Assembly (NCBI GenBank): GCA_021821235.1
Contig: JAKACS010000219.1
Location: 1 to 6,034 of the forward strand
Origin: Bacillota bacterium
GTDB taxonomy: Bacteria > Bacillota > Bacilli > Bacillales_B > DSM-18226
Length of the DNA stretch: 6,034 bases
Direction of reading: 5' to 3'
Part shown: one piece after another, positions 1-6,034 of the stretch
Numbering within the stretch: position 1 is the stretch's first letter
Layout: each line of letters starts with the position of its first letter
Program-made: the position numbers and the translations under genes
The notes under the pieces: generated by a model
What the model saw: only the letters and a program-made list of their open reading frames with translations
What the model was told of the DNA's origin: nothing
Databases searched by the model: none

Positions 1-26
1 TAAACTAAAAACAATTTGCAGAACAT

Positions 27-557
27 TTATGCTAAAAATATTCCTCCATACACCAATGACGCTACAATTACATATGCGGGATGCACCTTCCATTTTTCCA
101 TTAAGAGAAAACTAGCAATAATCAATAACAGGGTTTGCCACGACCCGATTCCCTTAAAAGATTCAGCAAAAAATGAATAGGCCATAATCCCGAGTAAAAC
201 GGCGATCGTTGGACGAATATATAGCGTCATTCGCTTTACTTTAGGCGAATCTTTAAATTTATACAGTAATCCAAGCAGCCCTAACATTAGGATCAATGAA
301 GGTGCAACCGAGGCAAACTCAGCGACCAATACACCCGGTATCCCCGCTTGTTGGTAACCGACATAGCCAGCCAATTTCGTAGCGATTGGCCCAGGGAGTG
401 CATTGGCTAATGCAAGGACTTCACTAAACTCGCTTACCGACATCCATCCATAATGTCGAACGACTTCATTTTCAACGAGCGGAATGGATGCTGGACCTCC
501 ACCATAGCCGACCAGTCCAGGTATAAGAAAAGCCAAAAATAGTTTCCAGTATATCAT
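27..557 (-). CDS. ywrA: Chromate transporter, short CHR-domain subunit (second half, Chr3C/YwrA-like)
   Basis: This is a 176-residue membrane protein of the CHR (chromate ion transporter, ChrA) family, in the short single-domain form that works as a pair with its neighbour. Such pairs are known to export chromate, and B. subtilis YwrA/YwrB (Chr3C/Chr3N) is the model. The family signature is clear: GYGGGP at 17-22, SIPLV at 24-28, EFSEVLALANALPGPIATKL at 43-62, then several hydrophobic stretches to the end. A basic loop (KFKDSPKVKR, 100-109) separates the first hydrophobic block from the second. The frame is open back to 713, but the extra 52 residues are hydrophilic and lie over the upstream gene. 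The ATG at 557 has GGGGAG 9 bases upstream and gives the family length (about 178), so I chose it. The start overlaps the upstream stop as ATGA, which implies translational coupling. The natural anion is not certain; family assignment is. Confidence 0.93.
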   Translation of the reverse strand: MIYWKLFLAFLIPGLVGYGGGPASIPLVENEVVRHYGWMSVSEFSEVLALANALPGPIATKLAGYVGYQQAGIPGVLVAEFASVAPSLILMLGLLGLLYKFKDSPKVKRMTLYIRPTIAVLLGIMAYSFFAESFKGIGSWQTLLLIIASFLLMEKWKVHPAYVIVASLVYGGIFLA

Positions 558-1126
558 GCTGACATGCTCCCCTTCTTCTCTTTCTTCCTCGCTTTCTCCC
601 CTTTTTGAAGAAGAGCTACAGCAATCAGTACCGCAATGAGGATGCCCGGGTTTATATTTAAAACCTGCAATAATAGTAGACTTACTACGGATAGAACAAT
701 CGTTTTTGTCCATCCCAGTCCTTTTTTAGCATTCATCAGAAATTCCCATGTTAAGACAGCAAGCATGACGCCGACAACAGGTACCACTGCTTTTGTCATT
801 CCGGAGACCCACTGCAAATGTTTAAAGGTCGAAATGGATTTTAATAAGATGACCATTAATATAATCGTTGGAATAATGGTAGAAAGAATGGCGTTTACCA
901 TTCCAAAAATACCGCCAACTCGATAGCCGATATATCCGCCTAGTTTTGTAGCAATCGGACCAGGAAGGGTATTTGCCAATGCCAATACATCGGAAAATTC
1001 ATCATCATCCATCCATTTGTAATGGTCGACCACTTCCTTATGAACAAGCGGAATGGATGAGGGGCCGCCTCCATATCCAAGCATGCCAACTTTAAAGAAA
1101 GCGTAAAAAAGATGTAATTGCTTCAT
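554..1126 (-). CDS. ywrB: Chromate transporter, short CHR-domain subunit (first half, Chr3N/YwrB-like)
   Basis: This is a 190-residue CHR-family membrane protein, the upstream partner of the split chromate transporter. It carries GYGGGP at 17-22, SIPLV at 24-28, HYKWM at 35-39 and EFSDVLALANTLPGPIATKL at 43-62. It aligns with the downstream protein without gaps for about 90 residues, with roughly 53 identical by hand count. The C-terminus is a strongly basic tail (GEKARKKEKKG, 176-186), which by the positive-inside rule should be cytoplasmic. The partner lacks such a tail, which agrees with the opposite topologies reported for the B. subtilis pair. The start at 1126 has AAAGGAG 5 bases upstream (1132-1138); the longer frame from 1168 adds 14 residues with no good site. 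It lies 124 bases downstream of the hydrolase gene, so it may be co-transcribed with it or have its own promoter. Confidence 0.93.
   Translation of the reverse strand: MKQLHLFYAFFKVGMLGYGGGPSSIPLVHKEVVDHYKWMDDDEFSDVLALANTLPGPIATKLGGYIGYRVGGIFGMVNAILSTIIPTIILMVILLKSISTFKHLQWVSGMTKAVVPVVGVMLAVLTWEFLMNAKKGLGWTKTIVLSVVSLLLLQVLNINPGILIAVLIAVALLQKGEKARKKEKKGSMSA
567..577 (-). promoter_or_regulatory. Ribosome binding site that fixes the chr3C start
   Basis: On the minus strand AAGAAGGGGAG lies inside the end of chr3N, 9 bases before the ATG at 557. It supports the short start over the long open frame that begins at 713, and it would let ribosomes ending chr3N restart on chr3C. Confidence 0.75.
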
Positions 1127-1140
1127 CAGAACTCCTTTCG

Positions 1141-1192
1141 GTGAAAGTGGAGGGTAACCTGTAATCAATCAAACAGCCACCAAACCTTTCAC
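1141..1192 (-). other. Imperfect inverted repeat, possible mRNA hairpin before chr3N
   Basis: The arms GTGAAAG (1141-1147) and CTTTCAC (1186-1192) are perfect complements. Inside them GGT (1153-1155) can pair with ACC (1179-1181) and CTGT (1159-1162) with ACAG (1173-1176). The fold would end two bases before the AAAGGAG site of chr3N. No T-run follows it on the minus strand, so it does not read as an intrinsic terminator. A stabilising or translation-tuning leader hairpin is possible. This is inference from base pairing only. Confidence 0.35.
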
Positions 1193-1196
1193 AAAA

Positions 1197-1224
1197 ATTA
1201 TTTACCTTGCACTCTTGTTGCTAA
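1197..1224 (-). promoter_or_regulatory. Weak candidate promoter for chr3N-chr3C
   Basis: In the gap after the hydrolase gene, the minus strand reads TTAGCA (1224-1219, four of six to the -35 consensus), a 16-base spacer, then AATAAT (1202-1197, five of six but lacking the first T). A start near 1190 would put the hairpin at 1141-1192 at the 5' end of the message. The match is poor and could be chance in AT-rich sequence. Confidence 0.2.
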
Positions 1225-1250
1225 GGAAATCTTACCATTTTCGACTTCCA

Positions 1251-2861
1251 TTACCAGGCTGCAATCGCCCCATCCGTCCGATGTTCTGTCCCCCCAGAAA
1301 GAACTCCTGTTTGTGGGTCTCGCCAGATAATTTGTCCGCGCCCGAAGCTTCCAGAATCTAAGGCAACCTGAATTTCATGTCCTCTTCTCGCAAGTTCTTG
1401 GGCAATATGCTGGGGAAAGTGATGTTCAACCAGCACTTTCTTCCCCTCAATCCATTGCCACCTAGCAGCATCCAATGCCGCTTGTGGATTAAGGTGAAAA
1501 TCGATCGTATTCATAACAACTTGGACATGCCCTTGGGGTTGCATATACCCGCCCATCACGCCAAACGGCCCAATCGCCTCCCCAGCTTTCGTTAAAAAGC
1601 CCGGAATGATCGTGTGGTATGTTCTTTTTCCAGGTTTAAGGGCATTTTCACTCGTTGGATCCATTGAGAAATCATAACCACGATTTTGCAGGGCAATTCC
1701 TGTTCCAGGAACCACAATTCCTGACCCAAATCCCATGTAGTTGCTTTGAATATAAGACACCATGTTTCCTTCATCATCAGCTGTGGCCAAGTAAACTGTT
1801 CCTCCGCTTGGCGGAGTTCCAGGCTCGGGTGTAATGGCTTCCTCGCTGATTAGATTGCGTCTTGCTTCAGCAAAATCGTCAGATAACAGCGCTTTGACAC
1901 TAACGGACATATCGGATGGGTCTGTAATGTATTTTTTTCCATCTGCAAAGGCAAGTTTCATTGCTTCAATCTGTTTATGATAGGTATTTGCAGACTCTTT
2001 TTCATTAAATTGAAAGCCCTTCAACGTATTTAATGCCAACAAGGCCACTAACCCTTGACCATTTGGCGGAATCTCCCACACATCATAGCCCCTATAATTT
2101 ACCGATATTGGCTGCACCCATTCAGGCGTATATTCCGCTAAATCCTCAGCAGATAAAAAGCCATTATAGCTCTTTGAAAAATTCGCGATCTTTTCTGCTA
2201 ATTCCCCACGGTAAAAGCTTTCTGCAGTTGATTCCGCAATCATTCTTAACGTCTTTGCATGTCCTGACGAGCTCCACATCTCACCGATTTTTGGTGCACG
2301 TCCATTTGGAGCGAACGTATCAAACCAACCCGTAAACTCTTCTCCGGTAAATATCTTTTTATAAATGTTATACGCCAAATTCCAATACTTCCCTAATACC
2401 GGTGTTAATGGAAAACCATTTTCCGCATATTCAATCGCTGGTTTTAATACTTCAGCCAGCGGAAGCTTACCAAAGCGTTTGGATAATGCCGCCCATGCCG
2501 AGGGAACGCCGGGAACAGTTACCGGGATAAGACCATGCTTTGGTAGTTCGTTAAGTCCTCTTGCTTTGATTGCATCGATCGAAATACTTTTTGGCGATGG
2601 ACCGCTTGCATTTAGTCCATATATGCTTTCATTCATCCAGACAAGTGCAAACGCGTCTCCGCCAATTCCATTGGATGTCGGCTCAACAACTGTTAAGCAT
2701 GCAGCCGTTGCAATCGCTGCATCAACTGCATTTCCACCTTTTTTTAAGATATCCAGTCCCGCATTAGCCGCAAGCGGCTGAGACGTGGCTACCATTCCTT
2801 TTTTTGCAAAAACAGCCATGCGCTGTGATGCATAGGGATAATTCAAATAATTAACTGTCAT
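1251..2861 (-). CDS. ywrD: Gamma-glutamyltransferase-family Ntn hydrolase (YwrD-like), substrate uncertain
   Basis: This 536-residue protein belongs to the gamma-glutamyltranspeptidase family, whose precursors cut themselves before a threonine that then becomes the nucleophile. Family marks are GNAVDAAIA (43-51), NGIGGDAF (64-71), PPNGQG (265-270), the Thr at 355 in SGGTVY (codon at 1797-1799), FGSGI (378-382), MGGYMQPQGH (436-445) and a C-terminal DGAIAAW. Cleavage before Thr355 would give subunits of about 354 and 182 residues. No signal peptide is visible, unlike secreted GGT, so it is probably cytoplasmic. Several classical gamma-glutamyl-binding residues appear changed: LNASGP replaces the Arg-containing DFRE region, and TYHTIIP replaces the Ser-Ser segment. 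This resembles the cephalosporin acylase / oxamate amidohydrolase (HpxW) branch more than true GGT. The start was placed at the ATG at 2861, not the GTG at 2870, because of the ribosome site. It heads the minus-strand group with chr3N and chr3C. Confidence 0.88.
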   Translation of the reverse strand: MTVNYLNYPYASQRMAVFAKKGMVATSQPLAANAGLDILKKGGNAVDAAIATAACLTVVEPTSNGIGGDAFALVWMNESIYGLNASGPSPKSISIDAIKARGLNELPKHGLIPVTVPGVPSAWAALSKRFGKLPLAEVLKPAIEYAENGFPLTPVLGKYWNLAYNIYKKIFTGEEFTGWFDTFAPNGRAPKIGEMWSSSGHAKTLRMIAESTAESFYRGELAEKIANFSKSYNGFLSAEDLAEYTPEWVQPISVNYRGYDVWEIPPNGQGLVALLALNTLKGFQFNEKESANTYHKQIEAMKLAFADGKKYITDPSDMSVSVKALLSDDFAEARRNLISEEAITPEPGTPPSGGTVYLATADDEGNMVSYIQSNYMGFGSGIVVPGTGIALQNRGYDFSMDPTSENALKPGKRTYHTIIPGFLTKAGEAIGPFGVMGGYMQPQGHVQVVMNTIDFHLNPQAALDAARWQWIEGKKVLVEHHFPQHIAQELARRGHEIQVALDSGSFGRGQIIWRDPQTGVLSGGTEHRTDGAIAAW

Positions 2862-2867
2862 ACAACC

Positions 2868-2875
2868 CACATCCT
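2868..2875 (-). promoter_or_regulatory. Ribosome binding site that fixes the hydrolase start
   Basis: On the minus strand AGGATGTG matches seven of eight bases of AGGAGGTG and ends 6 bases before the ATG at 2861. The in-frame GTG at 2870 lies within this site and so is unlikely to be the start. Confidence 0.6.
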
Positions 2876-2975
2876 CTCAAGCCTTCTTTCAAAAAGTTCT
2901 TTAAACTCAATAAATTATTTCAAATGTAAATCTAAATTCAAAAAATAATTAACAGATGATTCTCCCCTTTTTAAG

Positions 2976-3004
2976 AGTATAAACCAACTAAACTAAAAAT
3001 TCCA
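2976..3004 (-). promoter_or_regulatory. Weak candidate promoter for the hydrolase gene
   Basis: The minus strand has TATACT at 2981-2976 (five of six to the -10 consensus), with TGGAAT 17 bases upstream at 3004-2999 (three of six to -35). It would give a leader of about 108 bases. The poor -35 could mean an activator is needed, or that the true promoter lies elsewhere in this AT-rich gap. Confidence 0.3.
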
Positions 3005-3021
3005 TAACTTTTAATAATTCT

Positions 3022-3033
3022 GAAATTTATTTC
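3022..3033. promoter_or_regulatory. Inverted repeat, candidate operator in the divergent gap
   Basis: GAAAT and ATTTC are perfect complements around a TT centre. The repeat lies just upstream of the regulator -35 and about 40 bases behind the candidate -10 of the hydrolase gene. Short AT-rich dyads are typical Lrp/AsnC-family sites, but such dyads also arise by chance here. Confidence 0.3.
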
Positions 3034-3044
3034 TTTTGCAAAAT

Positions 3045-3080
3045 AAAGACATTGATCTTTGAAGAATTCATACGTTATGA
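3045..3080. promoter_or_regulatory. Two short dyads over the regulator promoter, candidate autoregulatory sites
   Basis: AAAGA (3045-3049) pairs with TCTTT (3056-3060) and overlaps the -35 element. TCATA (3068-3072) pairs with TATGA (3076-3080) around CGT and overlaps the -10. Lrp-family regulators commonly bind and repress their own promoters, so sites here would fit, but the binding role is inferred. Confidence 0.3.
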
Positions 3081-3081
3081 T
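3052..3081 (+). promoter_or_regulatory. Probable sigma-A promoter of the Lrp-type regulator
   Basis: TTGATC (3052-3057, four of six) and TATGAT (3076-3081, five of six) are separated by 18 bases. Transcription would begin near 3088 and give a leader of about 28 bases containing GGGGGT (3104-3109), 6 bases before the ATG. Confidence 0.55.
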
Positions 3082-3115
3082 AGTGTTACAAAGACGATGA
3101 AATGGGGGTCTGTGA

Positions 3116-3565
3116 ATGAAAATAGATGAAATTGATAAAAAAATTCTGGAATTGTTAAGCGATCATGGACGAATGTCCTATGTCGATATAGGGAAAGAAT
3201 TGAATTTATCGCGGGTTGCGATCCGAGAGAGAGTGAATCAGCTTTGGGATAACGGTGTTATCGAGAAATTTTCCGTAGTGATCAACTCTGAACGAGTCGG
3301 AAAAACTGTATCCGCTTTTTTTGAGGTGGATTGCGAGCCTGCTTCCCTTGTCAGAGTGGCGGAAACACTGGCGAATAACCCAGTTGTTGCCAGCTGTTAT
3401 CAAATGACTGGACCAAGCACCCTTCATATGCATGTACTCGTCGAAGACTTTGCCAGACTCGAACAATTCATAAACGAAGAACTATACAGCTTGAATGGGA
3501 TTACGAGAGTGGAAAGCCATATTTTACTGCGCCGCTTTAAAAGCCGGACAGGATTAAAACTATAG
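3116..3565 (+). CDS. ywrC: Lrp/AsnC-family transcriptional regulator (YwrC/ChrS-like)
   Basis: This 149-residue protein has the usual two-part Lrp/AsnC build. An N-terminal winged helix-turn-helix (about 3-50) opens with IDEIDKKILELLSDHGRMSY and continues as a recognition region around LSRVAIRERVNQL (31-43). The C-terminal RAM ligand-sensing and oligomerisation domain (about 52-140) contains SCYQMTGPSTLHMHVLVED (93-111), where effector usually binds between subunits. Length is normal for the family. The ATG at 3116 has GGGGGT 6 bases upstream and gives the canonical N-terminus. The gene diverges from the hydrolase and chr genes. In B. subtilis, as I recall, the matching YwrC (ChrS) controls the chr3N-chr3C genes in response to chromate; that it does so here is inferred from position. 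The effector (amino acid, chromate or other) cannot be read from the sequence. Confidence 0.92.
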   Translation: MKIDEIDKKILELLSDHGRMSYVDIGKELNLSRVAIRERVNQLWDNGVIEKFSVVINSERVGKTVSAFFEVDCEPASLVRVAETLANNPVVASCYQMTGPSTLHMHVLVEDFARLEQFINEELYSLNGITRVESHILLRRFKSRTGLKL

Positions 3566-3620
3566 TTATTGCTTCTCAAGACGTATCCCGCATAGCCAAC
3601 TAGTGTTAATGATAAAATAA

Positions 3621-3660
3621 AAAAATCAACCGAAGTCAAGGTCTGGATCGGTTGATTTTT
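3621..3660. terminator. Bidirectional intrinsic terminator between converging genes
   Basis: AAAAATCAACCGA (3621-3633) and TCGGTTGATTTTT (3648-3660) are perfect 13-base complements around a 14-base loop. On the plus strand the stem ends in TTTTT, serving the Lrp-type regulator. On the minus strand it runs into a long T-tract (3625 down to about 3612), serving the pseudouridine synthase gene, whose stop is 15 bases away. Confidence 0.88.
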
Positions 3661-3674
3661 CATTACTCCTTTTC

Positions 3675-4394
3675 CTATTTTGCTTCGTAAGCCAGCAGTG
3701 CTTCGATCTCTTCCTCTTCTAATTCCCGGTATTCCCCAAGCTCCAGCGTTTCGTCAAGTACAAGCGGCCCCATTGTAATCCGCTTCAAGTAAACGACCCT
3801 TTTGCCGACCGCTTCAAACATTCGTTTTACCTGATGAAACTTTCCTTCGGTGATCGTTAGTTCGATATCTGATCGAATACCCGATTTTAAAATCACTAGC
3901 TCGCCTGGCTTTGAAATATAGCCATCATCAAGGGTGACACCTTTTTTAAAAGCACGAACATCTTCTTCAGTCACCTCACCGTCAATTACTGCAAAGTACG
4001 TTTTGGGCACGTGCTTTTTCGGTGAAAGCAGGCGGTGGGCAAGCTTCCCGTCATTCGTTATCAACAGCAATCCCTCGGTATCTTTATCCAATCTTCCAAC
4101 TGGAAATGGCTCATACACCTGGTCTTCAATCTCCAGCAAATCAATCACCGTCTCACTCCGGGTGTCTTCTGTCGCTGACAGCACACCTGGCGGCTTATTC
4201 ATCATCAAATAGATGAACTCCTTGTATTCGATTTCTTCGCCATGAAGGGTGACACTGTCTTTGTTCGGATCAACATGTTCCTTGGCATCTTTTACAACAG
4301 AACCGTTGATTTTCACTTGGCCGCTTTTCAAAAACTGTTTCACTTCTTTTCTGCTTCCATAGCCAAGATTGGCCAGCAGTTTATCCACTCGCAC
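3675..4394 (-). CDS. ytzG: RsuA-family 16S rRNA pseudouridine synthase (YtzG-like)
   Basis: This 239-residue cytoplasmic enzyme converts a uridine in ribosomal RNA to pseudouridine; the RsuA group acts on 16S rRNA (U516 in E. coli). An S4 RNA-binding domain covers about residues 1-45 (RVDKLLANLGYGSRKEVK). The catalytic domain contains PVGRLDKDTEGLLLITNDG (98-116) with the nucleophilic Asp at 103, and the late motif EGKFHQVKRMF (183-193). The C-terminus is acidic (ELEEEEIEALL). The longest frame starts at a GTG at 4403, but AGGGGGT (4402-4408) lies 7 bases before the GTG at 4394. That start gives the standard MRVDKLL N-terminus and, from memory, the same length as B. subtilis YtzG. The stop of the flippase gene is 23 bases upstream, so the two are probably one operon, as in other Bacillus. 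The RsuA assignment is firm; the exact target uridine is inferred. Confidence 0.93.
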   Translation of the reverse strand: MRVDKLLANLGYGSRKEVKQFLKSGQVKINGSVVKDAKEHVDPNKDSVTLHGEEIEYKEFIYLMMNKPPGVLSATEDTRSETVIDLLEIEDQVYEPFPVGRLDKDTEGLLLITNDGKLAHRLLSPKKHVPKTYFAVIDGEVTEEDVRAFKKGVTLDDGYISKPGELVILKSGIRSDIELTITEGKFHQVKRMFEAVGKRVVYLKRITMGPLVLDETLELGEYRELEEEEIEALLAYEAK

Positions 4395-4401
4395 CTCACA
4401 C

Positions 4402-4408
4402 ACCCCCT
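4402..4408 (-). promoter_or_regulatory. Ribosome binding site that fixes the GTG start of ytzG
   Basis: AGGGGGT on the minus strand stands 7 bases before the GTG at 4394 and overlaps the alternative GTG at 4403. It therefore supports the 239-residue form. It sits in the 23-base gap after the flippase stop. Confidence 0.65.
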
Positions 4409-4417
4409 AAGAAATAT

Positions 4418-6034
4418 TTAAACTGGCAGGTGCAGCTTCCGCTTGATGCTGTCAACCCGTGAACCAAATAAGCGATAGGCCAGTTTTGATTTTAAACTTA
4501 AGTAAAAATAAATCCCCGCACCGACTGCTGCACAAATCAAAATGATTATAAGCGATTGGATTTTGGAAGCTGGTGACATGAACAGCAACAAAAACTTATA
4601 GGTGGCTTCTGTTCCAATCCACATCAATCCCGCAAAAATAACAATCAGCAAACTTCTCCGATAAACTAAACGAAAAGGATAGCGCGAAAACACTTTAATC
4701 ACAATTAAATTAATGAGAATGGCTGCAGAATAGCCAATCGCAGTGGCTAGGACAGCTCCCTTCGTTTCCATCACGCGAATGAGCGGAATATTCAAGCTTA
4801 ATTTTAATAAGAGGCCGACAAGCAGGCTCAAAATGGTGAAACGCTGCTCATTGATCCCTTGTAAAATAGCTGCCGTAACGGAATAGAGTGAAAATAAAAT
4901 CGCCACGGGCGCATACGCACCCAGTACACCGATACCAAGCGGATCATACTCATAAAAGACCGTATAGATAGGTTCAGCTAGCAGCGACAAACCAATCGCC
5001 GCAGGCAATGTTAAAAACAACAGCACTTGAAATGCCTGGTTGAGCTGGTCATTCATGCTTTTTCGATCATTCTCGACAAATGCTTTTGTGATGCTTGGCA
5101 CAAGAGTTAACGAAAATGCTGTTGCAAGTGAAACGGGAATAATGACGATTTTATGCGATTCGAAATTCAAAATCGAAAATGCCGTCTCCGCTACCTTTGT
5201 CGGCACAATTCCGGCCATTGCCCGGCTAAAAGTAAACTGGTCGATTAGTTGAAACAACGGATTGGCAATGCCGACAAATACAAACGGCGCAGCATACACG
5301 AGAATCTCTTTATAAATCTGCCTCAAGGAGATTTGCACTGTCCCCCTGCCTTCTTTTAGCAGTTCATCTAAATAAGGTTTGCGCTTATACCAGTACCAAA
5401 AGAGCACAAAGAGACTCCCAATCGCACCAATAAAAGCGGCAAACGTTGCCACACTCACAGCCTTGACCATTCCGGCTCTCATCCAGTTTAACACTACATA
5501 CGCACCAATGAGCGTGAAGCCAATCCGGACGATTTGCTCAACCACTTGAGAAACAGCTGAAGGCCCCATTGATTGGTGCCCTTGAAAATATCCTCTGATC
5601 AAGCTCATAAACGGTACAACAATCAGCGCAAAACTAACCGCACGAATAACGGTTGCAACTTCATTTACAGAAAATGATTGCTCTTTGTCGTTTGAATTTA
5701 TACTCATCTCCGCAACAGCCGGCGCACTGAGATAGAGGATTAAAAACGCAACAATCCCGGTCGACATCATAATCAGTAAACCGGATTTAAACAGTTTCCT
5801 GCCAACGGCGTATTCTTCAAGTGCATTGTATTTTGAGATAAACTTAGAAACCGCAAGCGGAACTCCTGCCGTTGCGATGCTGATAAAAATGGTATATGGA
5901 ACATAAGAAAACTGGTAAAGCTGAGTCCCGTTTTTTCCAACAATTTGGTAAAATGGAATCACATAAAACAAACCAAGAACCTTGGAAAGAATCGTTCCAA
6001 TCGTTAAAATGAACGTTCCCCTTAAAAGCTTTGA
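4418..6034 (-). CDS. murJ: MurJ/YtgP-type lipid II flippase, 5' end cut by the window edge
   Basis: This is a polytopic membrane protein of the polysaccharide-export/MOP flippase superfamily. In B. subtilis the matching YtgP is the MurJ that moves lipid II across the membrane for peptidoglycan synthesis. The window holds 538 codons before the TAA at 4418-4420. A TTG at 5971 is not the start. The frame stays open to 6034, and the 21 extra codons read SKLLRGTFILTIGT and onward, which is the usual N-terminus of the family, so only the start codon and perhaps one more codon are missing. Around a dozen hydrophobic segments alternate with short basic loops. Family marks are AGVPLAVSKFISKYN (56-70 of the visible protein) and RGYFQGHQSMGPSAV (147-161). 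The C-terminus is basic (KRKLHLPV). Paralogues (SpoVB, YkvU, YabM) share the fold, but pairing with ytzG points to YtgP. The promoter lies outside the window. Confidence 0.9.
   Translation of the reverse strand, partial: SKLLRGTFILTIGTILSKVLGLFYVIPFYQIVGKNGTQLYQFSYVPYTIFISIATAGVPLAVSKFISKYNALEEYAVGRKLFKSGLLIMMSTGIVAFLILYLSAPAVAEMSINSNDKEQSFSVNEVATVIRAVSFALIVVPFMSLIRGYFQGHQSMGPSAVSQVVEQIVRIGFTLIGAYVVLNWMRAGMVKAVSVATFAAFIGAIGSLFVLFWYWYKRKPYLDELLKEGRGTVQISLRQIYKEILVYAAPFVFVGIANPLFQLIDQFTFSRAMAGIVPTKVAETAFSILNFESHKIVIIPVSLATAFSLTLVPSITKAFVENDRKSMNDQLNQAFQVLLFLTLPAAIGLSLLAEPIYTVFYEYDPLGIGVLGAYAPVAILFSLYSVTAAILQGINEQRFTILSLLVGLLLKLSLNIPLIRVMETKGAVLATAIGYSAAILINLIVIKVFSRYPFRLVYRRSLLIVIFAGLMWIGTEATYKFLLLFMSPASKIQSLIIILICAAVGAGIYFYLSLKSKLAYRLFGSRVDSIKRKLHLPV

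Noticed and set aside
558..713. A 52-residue N-terminal extension of the chr3C frame, rich in Cys, Ser and Glu.
   Set aside because: It lies entirely over the end of chr3N in another frame, has no family similarity, and the ATG at 557 has a good ribosome site and gives the family length.
2365..2781. A 138-codon plus-strand open frame opposite the hydrolase gene.
   Set aside because: It is antisense to a gene with clear family motifs, has no ribosome site or recognisable domain, and is best explained as a shadow of the coding strand.
2986..3001. TAAACTAAAAA occurs both at the left edge of the window (1-11) and in the divergent gap, suggesting a repeat.
   Set aside because: The shared stretch is short and AT-only apart from one C, and flanks do not match. 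It is likely to be chance.
3097..3126. Tiny leader frames before the regulator: an ATG at 3097 (MKWGSVNENR) and an ATG at 3102 (MGVCE) whose stop overlaps the regulator ATG.
   Set aside because: Neither has a ribosome site of its own, and the G-run inside them serves the regulator start. Frames of this size are expected by chance.

Overview
The window looks like ordinary chromosome from a low-GC Gram-positive bacterium of the Bacillaceae. The Shine-Dalgarno sites are strong and purine-rich, and the starts include GTG. Every gene has a close counterpart that I recognise from Bacillus subtilis: ywrA, ywrB, ywrC, ywrD, ytzG and ytgP/murJ. These names rest on reading the proteins by eye, not on a database search. 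There is no sign of a phage, an insertion sequence, CRISPR or an RNA gene.

Left part (1-3565). Three minus-strand genes run in the order gamma-glutamyltransferase-family hydrolase (ywrD-like), chr3N (ywrB-like) and chr3C (ywrA-like). Diverging from them on the plus strand is an Lrp/AsnC-family regulator (ywrC-like). The two chr genes overlap by 4 bases and encode the two halves of a split chromate-type (CHR family) anion transporter. The 254-base AT-rich gap between the regulator and the hydrolase holds the likely regulator promoter and several short inverted repeats. The layout suggests an anion transporter and an amide-cleaving enzyme under one small-molecule-responsive regulator. The true substrate of the enzyme, and whether chromate is the natural cargo of the transporter, cannot be read from the sequence.

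Middle (3566-3674). A 13-bp-stem hairpin flanked by T-runs lies between the converging regulator and pseudouridine synthase genes and looks like a shared bidirectional terminator.

Right part (3675-6034). A minus-strand housekeeping pair encodes a MurJ/YtgP-type lipid II flippase, followed 23 bases later by an RsuA-family 16S rRNA pseudouridine synthase (YtzG-like). The flippase gene runs off the right edge. Its reading frame stays open to base 6034 and matches the usual N-terminus of the family, so only about the first one or two codons are missing.

Several starts were moved from the longest open frame because a Shine-Dalgarno site and the family N-terminus agree on a shorter form: chr3C at 557, chr3N at 1126, the hydrolase at 2861 and ytzG at 4394. 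The most interesting item is the hydrolase. It keeps the catalytic threonine of its family but lacks most of the residues that bind the gamma-glutamyl group in classical enzymes, and it has no signal peptide.
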